A stretch of 64,000 bases of DNA from Bryoerythrophyllum caledonicum (GCA_963971425.1 OZ020514.1:23347406-23411405); one strand, 5' to 3'; numbered from the stretch's first letter, positions 38,278 to 49,726 are shown. Notes: generated by a model from the sequence alone, not told the origin. Program-made: numbers and translations.

Positions 38278-38427
38278 TATTACGATACAAAACTGTTAAA
38301 AAACCTACAAAATCCTTGTTCACTAAAATTGAACATAGAAATGTTTTCAAATATTCTTTTAATGGACTAAAGGAGGTGAATAAGTTTTGATAGTAAAATT
38401 TCAAAATTAAAGTGGTTGATAATTTTA

Positions 38428-38867
38428 GAGCATCTCTACTGTGGCCATGAGTTTGGCCACGGCGGGCCGAGAGACTGTGGAATGGAGCAAGGCCCGCTGA
38501 TTGGATTGGCAGGACTTAGCATCCACCACTGAGCAAAAGCCTCATTGCTACATACGTTAAAACATCAAAATCCACGTTTGTGAAGGAGAGTCTATGGAAA
38601 TCTGAACTGCGAGAACCTCGAAAGCATGTGGACTTGACATACCTTGATACGCACGCTAAACCTAGAAACCTTTGATTGGCTATACTACCCCGTCATATTG
38701 TACTTGTTGTACTGCAAAATCACTTGGAATAGCATGCAGAGAGGGCAAGTGCACATTCGTGCTTGACCAGGGCGTTGAGCTTGGCTGGCGCCGTAGGCTG
38801 TTTGACCCTCCCTAGCTTGGCAGCCCAAGCATATCTGTTGGGGCGGCGAGCCTCGATTGAGATGCTC
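38428..38867. mobile_element. PIF/Harbinger (Tourist)-like MITE, 440 bp
   Basis: The left end reads GAGCATCTCTACTGTGGCC. The right end, on the other strand, reads GAGCATCTCAATCGAGGC. It is flanked by TTA at 38,425-38,427 and 38,868-38,870, the 3-bp duplication typical of PIF/Harbinger elements. It is GC-richer than its surroundings and has no ORF. Confidence 0.85.
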
Positions 38868-38870
38868 TTA

Positions 38871-39235
38871 GTGTGTTAACTTGTATCAGATGACAGGGGG
38901 ATCTATCAATGGGACTTAGATTCCTTTGCGTCAATATAAAACATGTCACCAAGAAGATTTTTGGCTCGTTGTTCTAAGTCAAATTTGAAAACAACGATAA
39001 AGGAAGGTACTTACTTGTACATGATAGGAACCGTCTATCAACAAACAAAACAAACAAGGAGGGCTGTAGACTTTGAAGGGCCTAGGCCGTGTGTTGATGA
39101 GGGTTTTATGAATGAACAATGTACATTTTTAAACTTCACATGGTTTTTGGAAGTTGAGACCAAATATTAAAGTGAGGGTTTGATTGTGTGAGGGTTGTTT
39201 TTGGAAGTAGGGTTTTGGATGTGAAGATTGGGTGG
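38871..39235. other. Short intergenic stretch
   Basis: A 75-codon frame at 38,943-39,170 shows no conserved motif; I do not call it a gene. Confidence 0.4.
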
Positions 39236-39705
39236 AATCGCACTAAATCCTATTAGAGAACATTTGAACTCGGTAGAAGGCTTTAAGTCGGCAACTGCAG
39301 TCCACGCCGAGGTACAATTACAATAGGAAGCAATCAACCAAGTGTGCCCCATTCCTCCTTGGTGACGACGCATGCTACAAGGTAGAGTTCTTCCATGCGG
39401 TAGGTGGACTTTCCATGAACGAAGTTTCATTCAAGTAGTTGAAGGAAGAAAATAGTCTCTTTTTGGAGGCAATTGGGGGCACCTATCATGTAGACAAGAA
39501 TGAGAATTGGCATACGCTATGACACATGGACAAAGAATTTGCCGCACGAGTGCTTCAAATATACCAACGTGTTACTGGAGGAACAATTTGAGACAACGGA
39601 GAATTTGGGATTGCGCTTGTGAGAAGGCTGATGATTGAAGCAAAGAAGTGGAGAATTAATTGGGCGGACAACGCCACCTAGCTAGCAAAGGTGAATATCA
39701 TAATG
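39236..39705 (+). pseudogene. Decayed frame with HAE motif, possibly deaminase-like
   Basis: A frame from about 39,239 reads ALNPIREHLNSVEGFKSATA followed by VHAEVQLQ and a TAG (39,324). One base out of frame, from 39,361, it continues GDDACYKVEFFHAVGGLSMN, then GGTYHVDKNENWHTL and VRRLMIEAKKWRINWADN, with further stops. An HAE motif followed by a Cys-containing segment and GGTYH...W resembles the layout of OTT_1508-like deaminases (HAE, then SKxxCxxC, then GTHGK...W). The Cys pair is not intact (ACYKVEFF). I treat this as a weak family guess; the clear observation is a degraded coding sequence of about 150 codons. Confidence 0.35.
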
Positions 39706-42311
39706 TAGCACTAATTTTGTGTGTGTTATTTTCTTACAAGCTGAATACTTGTATTCCAAGTATGTATGGTGTTCATCCAAGTCTATTTTGGCACGCCTTC
39801 ACTGACTTAGGTATATTGTAGCATATCTTCACTAATTTGGCAATGTTGTAGCATGCCTTCACTAATTTTGTTATCTACTAAATATTTTTGTTGTAAGAAT
39901 ATAAGGTATTTATGCAGACCCACCTCAAAAAACCGAGTAGTACTCTATGAAAGCACACTCCTCCATGCCTGCGTGAGCAAATCAAACCAATGATGGATGT
40001 ATTCTGTGATTGATTGTCTTGAGCCCTGACGCCAATGCAAAAAGATGCAAGAAATGCACAAGAGTAGCAAGGAGTGCTACTCATTGGATCCATTGTGGGG
40101 CAACCACACGGTACAAAGTCATAGGCAAGAGCACGACTTTGAAAACTACCACTGAAAAAGGCAACAACATTGATTATGCAATCACTACTAAAAGCGACAA
40201 CAACATTGATTAATAAATTCAAGTAGATAGAATTTGTGCTACTTCAAACTCGATCACGGCTACATCCTGCAGAAATGGAGTTGGCAAAGCAGTAGACGAG
40301 ACAATAAGAGTTGGCACGCACTGAAGAAGCAAAGTGGGAGGAGTTTGCAAGTATCCAATGCTCAAAGCAAGGCATGTTATGAAACGAGCAATGTAAAAAG
40401 TGATAGATGCTCGCTTGTGCTTTGTAATGGAGGGTGTTACTACTGTGTCGACCGCATTATCCACTTTGTGACTTGAAATCAAGCATTCGACTAATGTCGC
40501 TGGAGGGCTGCGCACCAAAACGATTCTACTTCAGGAATCCATTAGTGGCCTTAGTGCCAAAATTGACGTGATAACTATTCAAAAAAGTTGTATTTGTCCC
40601 CAACAATTTTTTCCTCTCTTTCCTATGAATTGTGACGGAAGGATACCTCTAAAGCAATTCCTTCCATCCAACTTTTGCGTATGCTACTCGGGAAAGATGG
40701 CTTCAGCAAACCTCCCATTGAATTTAGTGGCATCAAACATATCTCAAACTGTTATAAACTTTCACGCTTAGATGTCAAAATAATCATAAGTGGCATAAAA
40801 TTATATAGTTCCTCGCTTGGATTTCTTGTTAGTCTCTCTTCATTGAGCACCATAATGTTTATGTTGTTCACCTCCTTTCTTGCATCCAACACCATCCTCA
40901 CTTTCTCCTTTCTTGCTTTGTCTTCATCATGAAGCTTCCCTAGAGTTCCAAATGTATCCTCGATAGAGGTTTGGTCACCTTTCTTACCCTCACTAGTTCC
41001 AACTATGGCCTCCATAGGGGCTTGGTTGCTTCCCTTCTCCTTACAAATTTCTATTATGGTATCTAGAGGGGGTTAATTGCCTTCACTAGTTTTCTTATCA
41101 GACCAAGTGAGCAAGAACTCAATGACCTCACCCTCTAAGCTTATGATTCTATCACTCTCCATCACAAAACGCATACATCAAGTACACATAAAACTAGAAA
41201 AAGAGTTCGGATGCCATGTATGATGCCATTATATACCAAACATCTTGTGGTTTAGGCCATTCATAATTTGCTTTGTCATTCTCGTCCGTGTTCCCTTTCA
41301 CCCTTGCTATTTTTGTCCGCAGCCCTATTGTTCCCCCATCCGTAGCATATCGCTTCCCTTTCCGCCCCGTCTACAGTCCTTCCACGCCTCCATCTCCAAC
41401 TCGTCTCGACCTTGTCCACTCCATCCGTTGGCCTTTTTGCTATCGCGCCCGCCCTGTTTGCAATCCTTTTGTGTCGCATCTGAAGCCCTTCCACGCCTAG
41501 TCTGAGCCTCTATCCGTGCTCTATTCCGCCCCGTCCATGTCCAAGTCTATTTGACTGCCGGTCCGCACAACCCTGTGTAATCCCTTTGGTCCTATCTGCA
41601 CTTCCTGTCCAATACCGTCCGATTTCGTCCTGCCCCAATTGCTCCCTTCCGTAGAGCCCTATCCGACTCCATCCAATCCATTCAACCTTCGTTTGATTTC
41701 GTCCAACATCCATCCGCTCCGTTTCCATGCTTCAATCTGTGTGCCCCCCATTGAACTTGAGTGTAAATTTTTATCATCAGAGGGATACACTACCCATTTT
41801 TGCTTATGGCCGTTCAAGACCTTGGATTTTCTATATAGGAATCTATTATATAAGAGTTCCTTGCAAAGGAAGGTTTAAGAGCCCTAATCCGATCCTACAT
41901 TTTTTGATACACCATGCCGCTCACAAGTAGGTTGTGGGATTTTTGGGGCAAAAATTTGGCAAGCAATCCTTTAAGATCGGAACAACAATTTATAAGTCAT
42001 ATATTGAGCAGATAAGATGTTTTCTCACTTGAGATATCGTCCTTGAAACAATGGAGTTCAACCATGTTTGTTGTGTCCTACATGTGTTCTTAAACTGTTT
42101 GTAGAATGTGGAGGTAATATTCCACAACATCTTTATGGTGACGACAGCTATCCAATAGAGTTAGGTGTTCAAAATAAAGTCCGTGTGGAACCGTCAACGT
42201 CGTTATTATTGCATGACAACAATTAGCAATTGCAGATGTCTCAATCCATTGAACAATCCAATCTAAAACACATAGAAGCACGACCTCAAAATCTATGCCA
42301 ACTCTCCTTGA
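39706..42311. other. Intergenic stretch with weak coding traces
   Basis: A minus-strand frame at 41,015-40,752, with extensions on both sides across stops, could be a charged helical protein remnant of unknown family. Bases 41,240-41,760 are pyrimidine-rich with recurrent CCGTCC and CCATCCG words. Nothing else is recognisable. Confidence 0.4.
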
Positions 42312-43043
42312 ATGAGGGCTTCAACTGTGATGGCCACAAAACGACCACTTAATAAGGTTTGGTCTACAACTTTTTGTGAAGCAGATCCACACTTCAATGT
42401 CATCACACACCTAACCTTTATGAATGCAATTTGCAAAATCGTACGTGATGGCATGTCGGCGTACAGACCACCATCTTATAATACAACACTTACAAAATTA
42501 TTGAAGAATAGGATGGATGAGTTAAAAAGGCAATTCCAAAAAAAGTTGAGGAACTCAATCGCCAAATATAGTGTTTTCATATGTAGCGATGGTTGGACAA
42601 CATTCAAAACTAGCCTTTGCTCAACATTAGGCTGTCAAGCACAAAAAGGGATGTTTTCTTAGCCAACATTGAAACCTTGGGCAATTTTAAAGACTAATTC
42701 TACTTTGCCTCTAAATTATGTCCGTTACTGATAATTGTTGAGCTACACAATGTTGTTTGGAAGGGTGGAAGACGGGCGGAAGAGGAGTGGAAGGGGGTGT
42801 GAGAAGGAGGATTTGTTGAAGACAAGCTTTTCTTATTTATATTTGATTGGTACAAAGGACTCCAACTACTTTGGCTATAGAGGAGAATACTCCAAAAACA
42901 TTTGTGGTGAAAATGATGACGAAAAAGAAGAAGTCCCGCGGGCTCAAGAGGAAGATGACAATTTGTCGGCTCTAGAACATATCAAATCAATGAAGAAGAT
43001 AATTGGTGTGCTAAAGACAAGGAGGGTGGAGATTTTGAGATAA
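42312..43043 (+). pseudogene. hAT transposase fragment with DUF659 start (hAT-3)
   Basis: Bases 42,312-42,662 encode the region leading into DUF659: YRPPSYNTTLTKLLKNRMDE, then SIAKYSVFICSDGWTTFKTS. This is parallel to PPSYN...ICSDGW of hAT-1. The frame then stops. A second frame at 42,735-43,043 is charged and acidic, like a transposase tail, with no catalytic core between. This looks like an internal deletion or heavy decay. Confidence 0.65.
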
Positions 43044-43099
43044 CATTTGAAATGACTACCTAGATAGAAAGATTATAGCATTTGAAATAGAAAAAAGGA

Positions 43100-43330
43100 T
43101 TCATTTTTTTTCCTTGCATTGAGTAGATTAGCAGACTTTAACTTCACTTGGTGTCCAATTTTTACACTATACAAGGTCTAAATCCGTTACCATCAAGTTA
43201 AGCATGATATTAGTTCCTTGTACACAAATTTTTAGAGGTAGAGGAAGAGTGTAGCATGTTCAAAAAAATGTGCAAAGAGTGGAGGTTTAATAATTGTCAA
43301 ATTGCATTATACTTGTTTGTGAACTTAATA
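43100..43330. repeat. Dispersed AT-rich repeat, copy 4
   Basis: Shares GCAGACTTTAACTTCACTTG, TATACAAGGTCTAAATCC, TTTTTAGAGGTAGAGGAAGA and GTGTAGCATGTTCAAAA with the other three copies in the same order. Confidence 0.65.
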
Positions 43331-45760
43331 TGTTTTGGAATGAAAATCCAAGTGGTCAATAACAAGGTTTACACCACATTATATTGTGAGAAAATTAAAA
43401 GTAAAAAATGAGAAGATCCAACAATTAATGAAAAATTAATAGGGTTTTGAAGTTCAAATGGAAGAGCGGGCACGTTAGGCAACTCCAAAAACTTTTCTTA
43501 GGATACTCTGTTGAATGTGAGAATTTCCATACTAGCAAATAATATTATTTTCTTTTATATTGTCAAAAAAAAGACTCATACAAAGCTTTTAGTAATGTCT
43601 ATTCACGATAAGAATTTCAAAGAGTTTTTTAATGAATTGACACTGTAGAAACTTTGCCGAAACCTTCAATGATCCCCAATGGCGACTCTTGGAAATTTAG
43701 GGTTAATTCAAGATCTAATTGCCACTTCTACATGTGATATTCCTTGTTGGTTTCAATATTTTAATGACGTGATACAGTTAATCAAAATTGCCTCATTCTA
43801 TATTTTTTCAATTGCTCTAGCAGATGGCGTTGGTGTTGGCATGAACATTTTAAATGAATGAAGTATTATATATATTGTTGTGTATAATTCTATCTATTGA
43901 GGATTATATGAAGAAATCAAAATTTTATTAGAGAGTTGGTATTATATTTGTTGATATATATGATAGTATCTAACTAGAGAAGATAAATTTGCAATGGCTA
44001 TCAGCTGTCAAAAGATGTGAAATTTTAGGTTGCACAGTGTAATTATTTACATCTACATCAATTGAATTCAATATGATATGCCCCTATAGAATAATTGTGT
44101 CCAATTGTTTTGTACTCTAATATTTTGTTCCTTTACTCTTTCTTTATTATATTTTGTTTAATAATAAACAATAATTTCACCGATTATGTCACATGTAGCA
44201 TCAAGATCAATTCTTATTTAAACCAATAATGATGGAAATAGGAAGTGATATGTTTTTGTCTGATTATATTGAAGTTGCATATTGTGAGAGAGTGTTAAAG
44301 ATTCTAAAATAACAAGTACTTGCTAGAATCAAAATATGGAAAGACGTATGTAGTATGTGTTCTTTATATGGAATAATTTATAGTATTGAGGTATTATTAC
44401 ATGTTTTATTTGGATTTTTTATTACCTCTTTGATAACAAATACCAGTATATAGATGATAGAATGTATTAACGCCATACAGAGGCATTCCTAAAAGACTAG
44501 AGGGTAATAACATTTTAAATAAGTTCATTACATATTTATTTCATTTACAAATGTTTTAGGTAGAATGGTTTCTAATTTTCACTTGTACATGGATGTAAAA
44601 TGAAATCATCCAAAACGACTAACAACATCATTACTATTCGAGTCTATCAAAACCTAATGGAGCCTACCAAACCCTACACCCTCTCCCGTGACTTCTCTAC
44701 GTACTCTGGAGTAAATGCCAAGTCCAGAGACACTAAACCCTACAGTTCTGCTTATCATAGACTTCACTTACCTCCTCAGTTGTTGAAACGCCGCGCCCCT
44801 ACGTCGTGTCCGTTTGTGCCTATGTCACCCTAAATCGCAGGGTCCTTCTCTTATCTGGTGAACCAGTTGCGCTCTTCCAAATTCTTCCAAGTTCAAATGC
44901 TCTCTTCCAATTGTGCACTCTGACATTCAGACGCTCTCCAGCAAACACCCGACCGCTCCACTCACGACTACCGCTAGCGCTTCTTTGAACTCTCTCTCAA
45001 CTCACCACAACAATCTTTCGACGGTACGCTCAATGCCAACACTCAAAACAACCTTCACTACTCACAACAACAGCCTCTCTCACCCCATACAGCTCGACGT
45101 CAAAGCCTCGTTGCCGTTTCCGCAAACCCGCAATAAAAACCACTCCTGCCGCTTCCGCTTACTAGCTACAACAGTACGAAGATACAAAATCACAAAAAAC
45201 AAGACGAGATGATGCTCTGGAGTTTTCCTAACTCAAAGTGGACAAGGTGGACTACTCAAGGGTGTGACGGCTCATGATGACAGAGGGTGAAGTCACAATC
45301 AACTGAAATCACATACATATACAACGTGTACATTTCACAATCATGACATTGTCAATGTCGTAAGCATGCGTGACAAGACGTATTGATACCCAACTTCAGA
45401 CTTATTACAAATGACTATAGTAGATCCCGGGATCACCGGGTATTAAAGTAATCACTATATTTGAATTTAATACATTATAAGTGAAAAAGCTATCCTAACA
45501 CGAATTAAACGACAGAAGTGAAAATTTAAGTACGTCATTACTATCATTTGTAATTCTATTCCATGTCAAATATTATTTATCCATATTTTTCATCCATATC
45601 TGGCATATCTATTTATAAAGTCGTCCATCTTATTCAGCCACAATAGAAGTGTTCAACATTGATTTTCATATTATGCCATATAATTTACCATAAACTTTAA
45701 TGGATTGTCCGTGACAACCTCATCGTTTTTATTCATCATCTATGAACCAGAGATCTCCTA
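43331..45760. other. AT-rich stretch, then a GC-richer stretch without a clear gene
   Basis: To about 44,580 it is AT-rich without coding signal. From 44,600 to 45,212 overlapping frames of 60-99 codons exist, rich in Ser, Thr and Leu, but no conserved motif or consistent codon pattern supports a gene. Confidence 0.4.
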
Positions 45761-45883
45761 TTATATAGATCCCTTACTCTCCCTCTCTTCCTTACTCTCC
45801 CTTACTCTCCATCTCTTCCTTACTCTCTCCACCCTTAATCTTAAGTCTTGCTAATCCATAGCCAAGGTCGAGAGAGAGAGGAG

Positions 45884-46336
45884 ATGGCTACCGCAAGTAG
45901 GAAGAGGGAGATGGAAGATACGGATTCGGTAGAGAGGATAGTTACACGAAGGATAAAGATCAACGCTGAGGACATGGAGAGAAGAAGAATGATTTTCTTA
46001 CATGACGACGGCGGGTACACAAGGGAGTTCTGTTCTGATCGGCATGTTCTGGACGAAGTGGAAGATGAGGAGGAGATCAAGTATGCACCAGCAAAGGAGG
46101 ACGGCATCAGCTATGAAGCGGAGGATAAGGAGATCGACTCTGAAGTGGAAGAGAACCTGAATGGAGATACATCGGCTGAGAGGAGGAGGAGGAGGATGAC
46201 CCGTGGTATGAAGACGAGGAGGAATCTTACTTGGAGGGCGGCTGGAGCCCATTTCAAACTGTATGTGACACAAGGTCTGATGTCGCACGTGGCATGTACG
46301 CACCGGCACACTGGAAAGATGCTTAGAGCTCTTTAG
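45884..46336 (+). CDS. Small charged protein, hypothetical, possible frameshift
   Basis: I do not recognise a family. A TATA-like TATTATATAG lies near 45,760, followed by a pyrimidine-rich leader. The ATG at 45,884 has a good context (GAGATGGC). The protein starts MATASRKREMEDTDSVERIV and is acidic through EVEDEEEIKYAPAKEDGISY. At a GAG/AGG run near 46,180 the open frame becomes basic (RRRRRM). The neighbouring frame continues acidic as EEEEEDDPWYEDEEESYLEG to a TAG near 46,325. That suggests a one-base indel in the run and that the true C terminus is in the other frame. It could be a young host gene or a transposon accessory gene. Confidence 0.4.
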   Translation: MATASRKREMEDTDSVERIVTRRIKINAEDMERRRMIFLHDDGGYTREFCSDRHVLDEVEDEEEIKYAPAKEDGISYEAEDKEIDSEVEENLNGDTSAERRRRRMTRGMKTRRNLTWRAAGAHFKLYVTQGLMSHVACTHRHTGKMLRAL

Positions 46337-46919
46337 ACAGGTAGTGCCAAGATATAAATTGTTGTTAGATTGAAGAGTTTCGCTAAGACCAGTCACAACT
46401 ATCTTCTGATTTGCTCATCTATCAGACATTGTTGTAAAGAGACTCACGTCCAAATAAACATTATCGTTTTCAAACAACCGAACAACTATTTCTTGAATAC
46501 TTTGCTTCCAACCGGATATCTCCGAATGGCTGAACGACATTCATGACATGTCAATGCTCCAAGCTCTGAAATGAACTATACTCTTCTTGTACAACTTTAC
46601 GTATCATTGTACATAGGAAAGACATTGGACGTCGACCCATGTATTTTGGTCCTTCTCCACTATACTACCACAGTATACTGCACCATATTACATGGTATGT
46701 TTTATAAACATGTTAGTTTGAAACTTGTTATTGTTTTGTCGATTGCGACTAAGGAAATTCCACGCTTCTTCTATCACTATAATCGGTTCGTATCGTATTA
46801 CTGAAATCATCGGAGATATCCGGATGATTCATCAAAAATTTATTCACTAGGTATCCCTTTCAATTTCTTTGGTGCCATTATTTTACTAAACTAAAATCCT
46901 TCTTCCTTATTTCTAGACT
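46337..46919. other. Intergenic stretch
   Basis: Nothing beyond chance frames. Confidence 0.4.
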
Positions 46920-47776
46920 TTGCAAAGTCTAGAAATAGTTAAATACAACATAAACATGGAGTTTGCCAGAAAAATGCCAACGGCGTCCCATCCAAAGGAG
47001 AAATTTAGACAATGGTCTCACAAGGCCATGATATGTCATGTTGCACCGATGAGTTATAAAGTTTTGGGCGGTGAATTTGAAGAATATGGAAGCTTACACA
47101 TTATGGTGGAATGGTGGTAGCTAGGCTCATTTTAAAACGGTCGATTCAAAGGCAAATCCGGCGGCTTTGAGCAACTCAATCCTTTCAGCTCCATACATTT
47201 CGGCGGAGGATACTGTACAAATCTTAGCCTTTCTTGGGCTTGATGTGCACCATAGCCCAAGTCCACAAGGCAAATGTCATTTACAATGACATCGCTCCTA
47301 CAAACGTGCTTTTCCACGTTCTTCCAAAGAAACCTGGGTCCGTCTTCATTGAGGTTTGTGACTTGGGAGTTGCAAGCCAAGTGTCACACGAAGAGCCATC
47401 AAAATATGGATTCCGGACTAAGACGGAGCTCAACAATCAACGCCATAAACACCATTGGGTAGCTCTAGAGTTGTTTTACAAATTTGGCCCACAAAATTTG
47501 GAAACGGCCTTGGATGTGATGCAATGGCAACATTAATACACCCTCCTTGTCAATTCATACTCTGTTAGGTGGATGGCTAGAGCAATTTGGGGGAAATAAT
47601 TTGACTCGACATTCTTCAAATCAACCGTCTACTACGCAGATTTTCAAGTAAAGATCGACAAGTTACAGGAGCAATATCTAATCAAACATCAAACAGTCTT
47701 CAAAATTGTTGAGGAGCTAATGGAAATACCATACAATTTTGAAGTTCCGGACGCCTGCTTCCGCTATGACATATAG
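46920..47776 (+). pseudogene. Protein-kinase-like domain fragment
   Basis: From about 47,210 a frame reads LMCTIAQVHKANVIYNDIAP followed by TNVLF, matching the catalytic-loop subdomain VIb with YND where HRD is usual. Next is EVCDLGVAS, the DFG region with DLG. HHWVALELFYKFGPQN resembles the APE segment. It is stopped by TAA at 47,534, but the frame continues YTLLVNSYSVRWMARAIWGK and a C-lobe-like end to about 47,776 across one more stop. The N-lobe is not clear; a frame at 46,920-47,120 may belong to it. The altered HRD and stops suggest an inactive remnant, possibly a kinase captured by a transposon. The 21-bp array that also flanks hAT-1 follows 270 bp downstream. Confidence 0.55.
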
Positions 47777-48039
47777 CAATTTTGGCTTAGTATTTTGATA
47801 GTCAAGGCAAATTTTTGATTCTTTTACAATATGTACTAGCATTGTGATGTAATGGTGTGTTTTCCTCATCTTGTAACAAATAATGGTATTAACATTTTAT
47901 GGTCATTGCGATGTAAAGTTTATGCATGTTAAGCTGTCAAGAGCGTAAATCTCCCCTTCCACACGTTAGGCCCTAAGCTCGCGCGATTAGCCTTCTTTAC
48001 AAACACGCCCAACCTCGTCGCAATCGCGACCTCATGAGG

Positions 48040-48240
48040 ATCCACCCAACCCTTCTTAGTATGCGCCCGGCCGTTAACGGTTTGCGCCCGGCCCTTACGG
48101 TATACGCTTGGTCCTTCCCCCTATGTGCCCTACCCTTCCCGGTATGCGCCCGACCCACCACGGTAACCGCTCATCCCCTTCACGCGCTCATCCCCTTCAC
48201 GCGCTCGCCCCCATTCGTACGCGCGCGACCATGTAGTCAA
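48040..48240. repeat. 21-bp GC-rich minisatellite, array 3
   Basis: Units such as TATGCGCCCGGCCGTTAACGG and TTTGCGCCCGGCCCTTACGG have the same consensus and orientation as the arrays at 1,240 and 5,107. About nine units are present, more degenerate at the right. Confidence 0.75.
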
Positions 48241-48293
48241 CGTGTCAGGCACATAGTTGCCTTCGTGGCAGTGGATCAATTGATTTACCTCCC

Positions 48294-48752
48294 GTGGTCA
48301 AACCAGTGTTGACCTTGATTGGACGGACAATAGCTTCTATAGGAAGGCCAACAACCTCTATCGGACGGACAACAACCTCTATCCGACAGATTGTCGGACG
48401 GACCGACACTACTGGACGGACGGATGTCGGAATAACCTTACATTGGGTGCACCAAATTAATGGAAGTGGCATGGGGTACGAGGGAGAGGGCTTGGTGACG
48501 GAGCTAATCGGGGAGCTGGACAACCAATATGACGGCAGCCTCCGAGCTTACTTGGAGAGGTGGACATTGGTGGAGTGGAAGTGGACGAATGTCTTCCAGG
48601 ACGTGGCACTAAAGATAGCGGAAAGAAACAACAAGTTTCTAGAGGGGATTTTTTGTCGAAACTTGGACTCGAAGGACGGCTACAACACGAGTGATCTTAG
48701 TGACCCCCAGAATTGGATAGTACATGGTCAAAGGTTTGTTTGGAACCTCTAG
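48294..48752 (+). pseudogene. Open frame starting in CGGACGG repeats, unknown
   Basis: The first part (48,310-48,430) is a translated CGGACGGACAACAACCTCTA-type repeat, so the true coding part, if any, starts later (near 48,470). From there YEGEGLVTELIGELDNQYDG and YLERWTLVEWKWTNVFQDVA look like ordinary protein sequence. I do not recognise a family. The MULE inserted about 190 bp downstream. Confidence 0.3.
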
Positions 48753-48929
48753 GCCAGATTTCTGATATTCTAGCTACCGAAAGGCCTTTGTCTCCAATTT
48801 AAAAAAATGCAAATGGACAATGCAATAGGTGATAACAAGAATATGTTTGTTTTTTGTTTTTGGTCTCTTCTTGTTGCAAAATGCATCTTTAGCAAGATAT
48901 ATGTCAATTTCATGTTGGTTGGTCACACG

Positions 48930-48938
48930 CATGACAAC
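48930..48938. repeat. 9-bp target-site duplication, left
   Basis: CATGACAAC immediately before the MULE left end, identical to 62,758-62,766. Confidence 0.95.
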
Positions 48939-49198
48939 GGAGAAGGCTAAATCCCCTGTTGTGAAGCCCAGCTCGCACTACCGTCCAACGTGGGCCCCGC
49001 CGCGACGCTGCCGCGCGTTTCACCCTGCCGCCGCCGCCGAGTAATTACTCACGATGTAACTTATACTGCCCCCTAGAACACTGGCCAGTGTTCCACCCCG
49101 CAATGTTAAATAACCGTATAATGAAACACTACCATGCCATGGACGCCATGGCCATGCCTATATTGGACGTTGGTGGGTCCCACCACAACTTCGAGGTG
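48939..49198 (+). repeat. MULE terminal inverted repeat, left (about 260 bp)
   Basis: Aligns in inverted orientation with 62,499-62,757, with about nine in ten bases matching by eye. It contains two perfect palindromes: GAGTAATTACTC (49,039-49,050) and GAACACTGGCCAGTGTTC (49,076-49,093). Confidence 0.95.
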
Positions 49199-49369
49199 AC
49201 ACCTTTGACTTGCTTTGCTAACAGTCTAGGGTTTTTGGCGCTCGTTGTGTTCCATTCTTTTCCACATAGTGTCTCGGTCAACGTCTTGCGTGCTCTCTGC
49301 CCTCGTTTGTCAATGCTGCTCCGCCATGCGTCTGACCGGCTCGTTGCGATTTAGCCCTGTATGTGGATT

Positions 49370-49610
49370 AGGGTTTTCAGTGTATTTAGGGTTTAGATCT
49401 GCAGTTACTTTGTTCAGATCTGGTTTACGCTTAACCGCTTGGATTTAGGGTTTCAGGTGTTTCTGTAGAACCTAAACGTGTAACATTGTCCTCTTGTCTT
49501 CGACATTCGTTCTAAGTAGACTTTAAGGTCTGTAATCAGACAACAAAGTATTGGAAGTCAGTTGTAGGGTTTAGGGTGGCTTCTCTGCCATATATTTGTC
49601 ACCGACCTGC
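49370..49610 (+). promoter_or_regulatory. Telo-box-like AGGGTTT cluster upstream of the transposase
   Basis: Repeated TTAGGGTTT/TAGGGTTTAG words occur between the TIR and the transposase start codon (near 49,367, 49,387, 49,446 and 49,565). AGGGTTT/AAACCCT telo-boxes occur in promoters of plant growth genes. A role here is inference. Confidence 0.45.
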
Positions 49611-49726
49611 CTCCGTAACTCGTGAGTGATGTGCCTCTGTAACTTCTGAGTGATGTGCCTCTGTAACACCGGTGATTAGATCAGACTTGCCATGCAAAGA
49701 CTTCACTCTACGCATAGAGGATCTTC

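Noticed and set aside
44600-45212. Overlapping plus-strand frames of 60-99 codons
   Set aside because: Ser/Thr/Leu-rich in all frames, no conserved motif, no frame clearly preferred.
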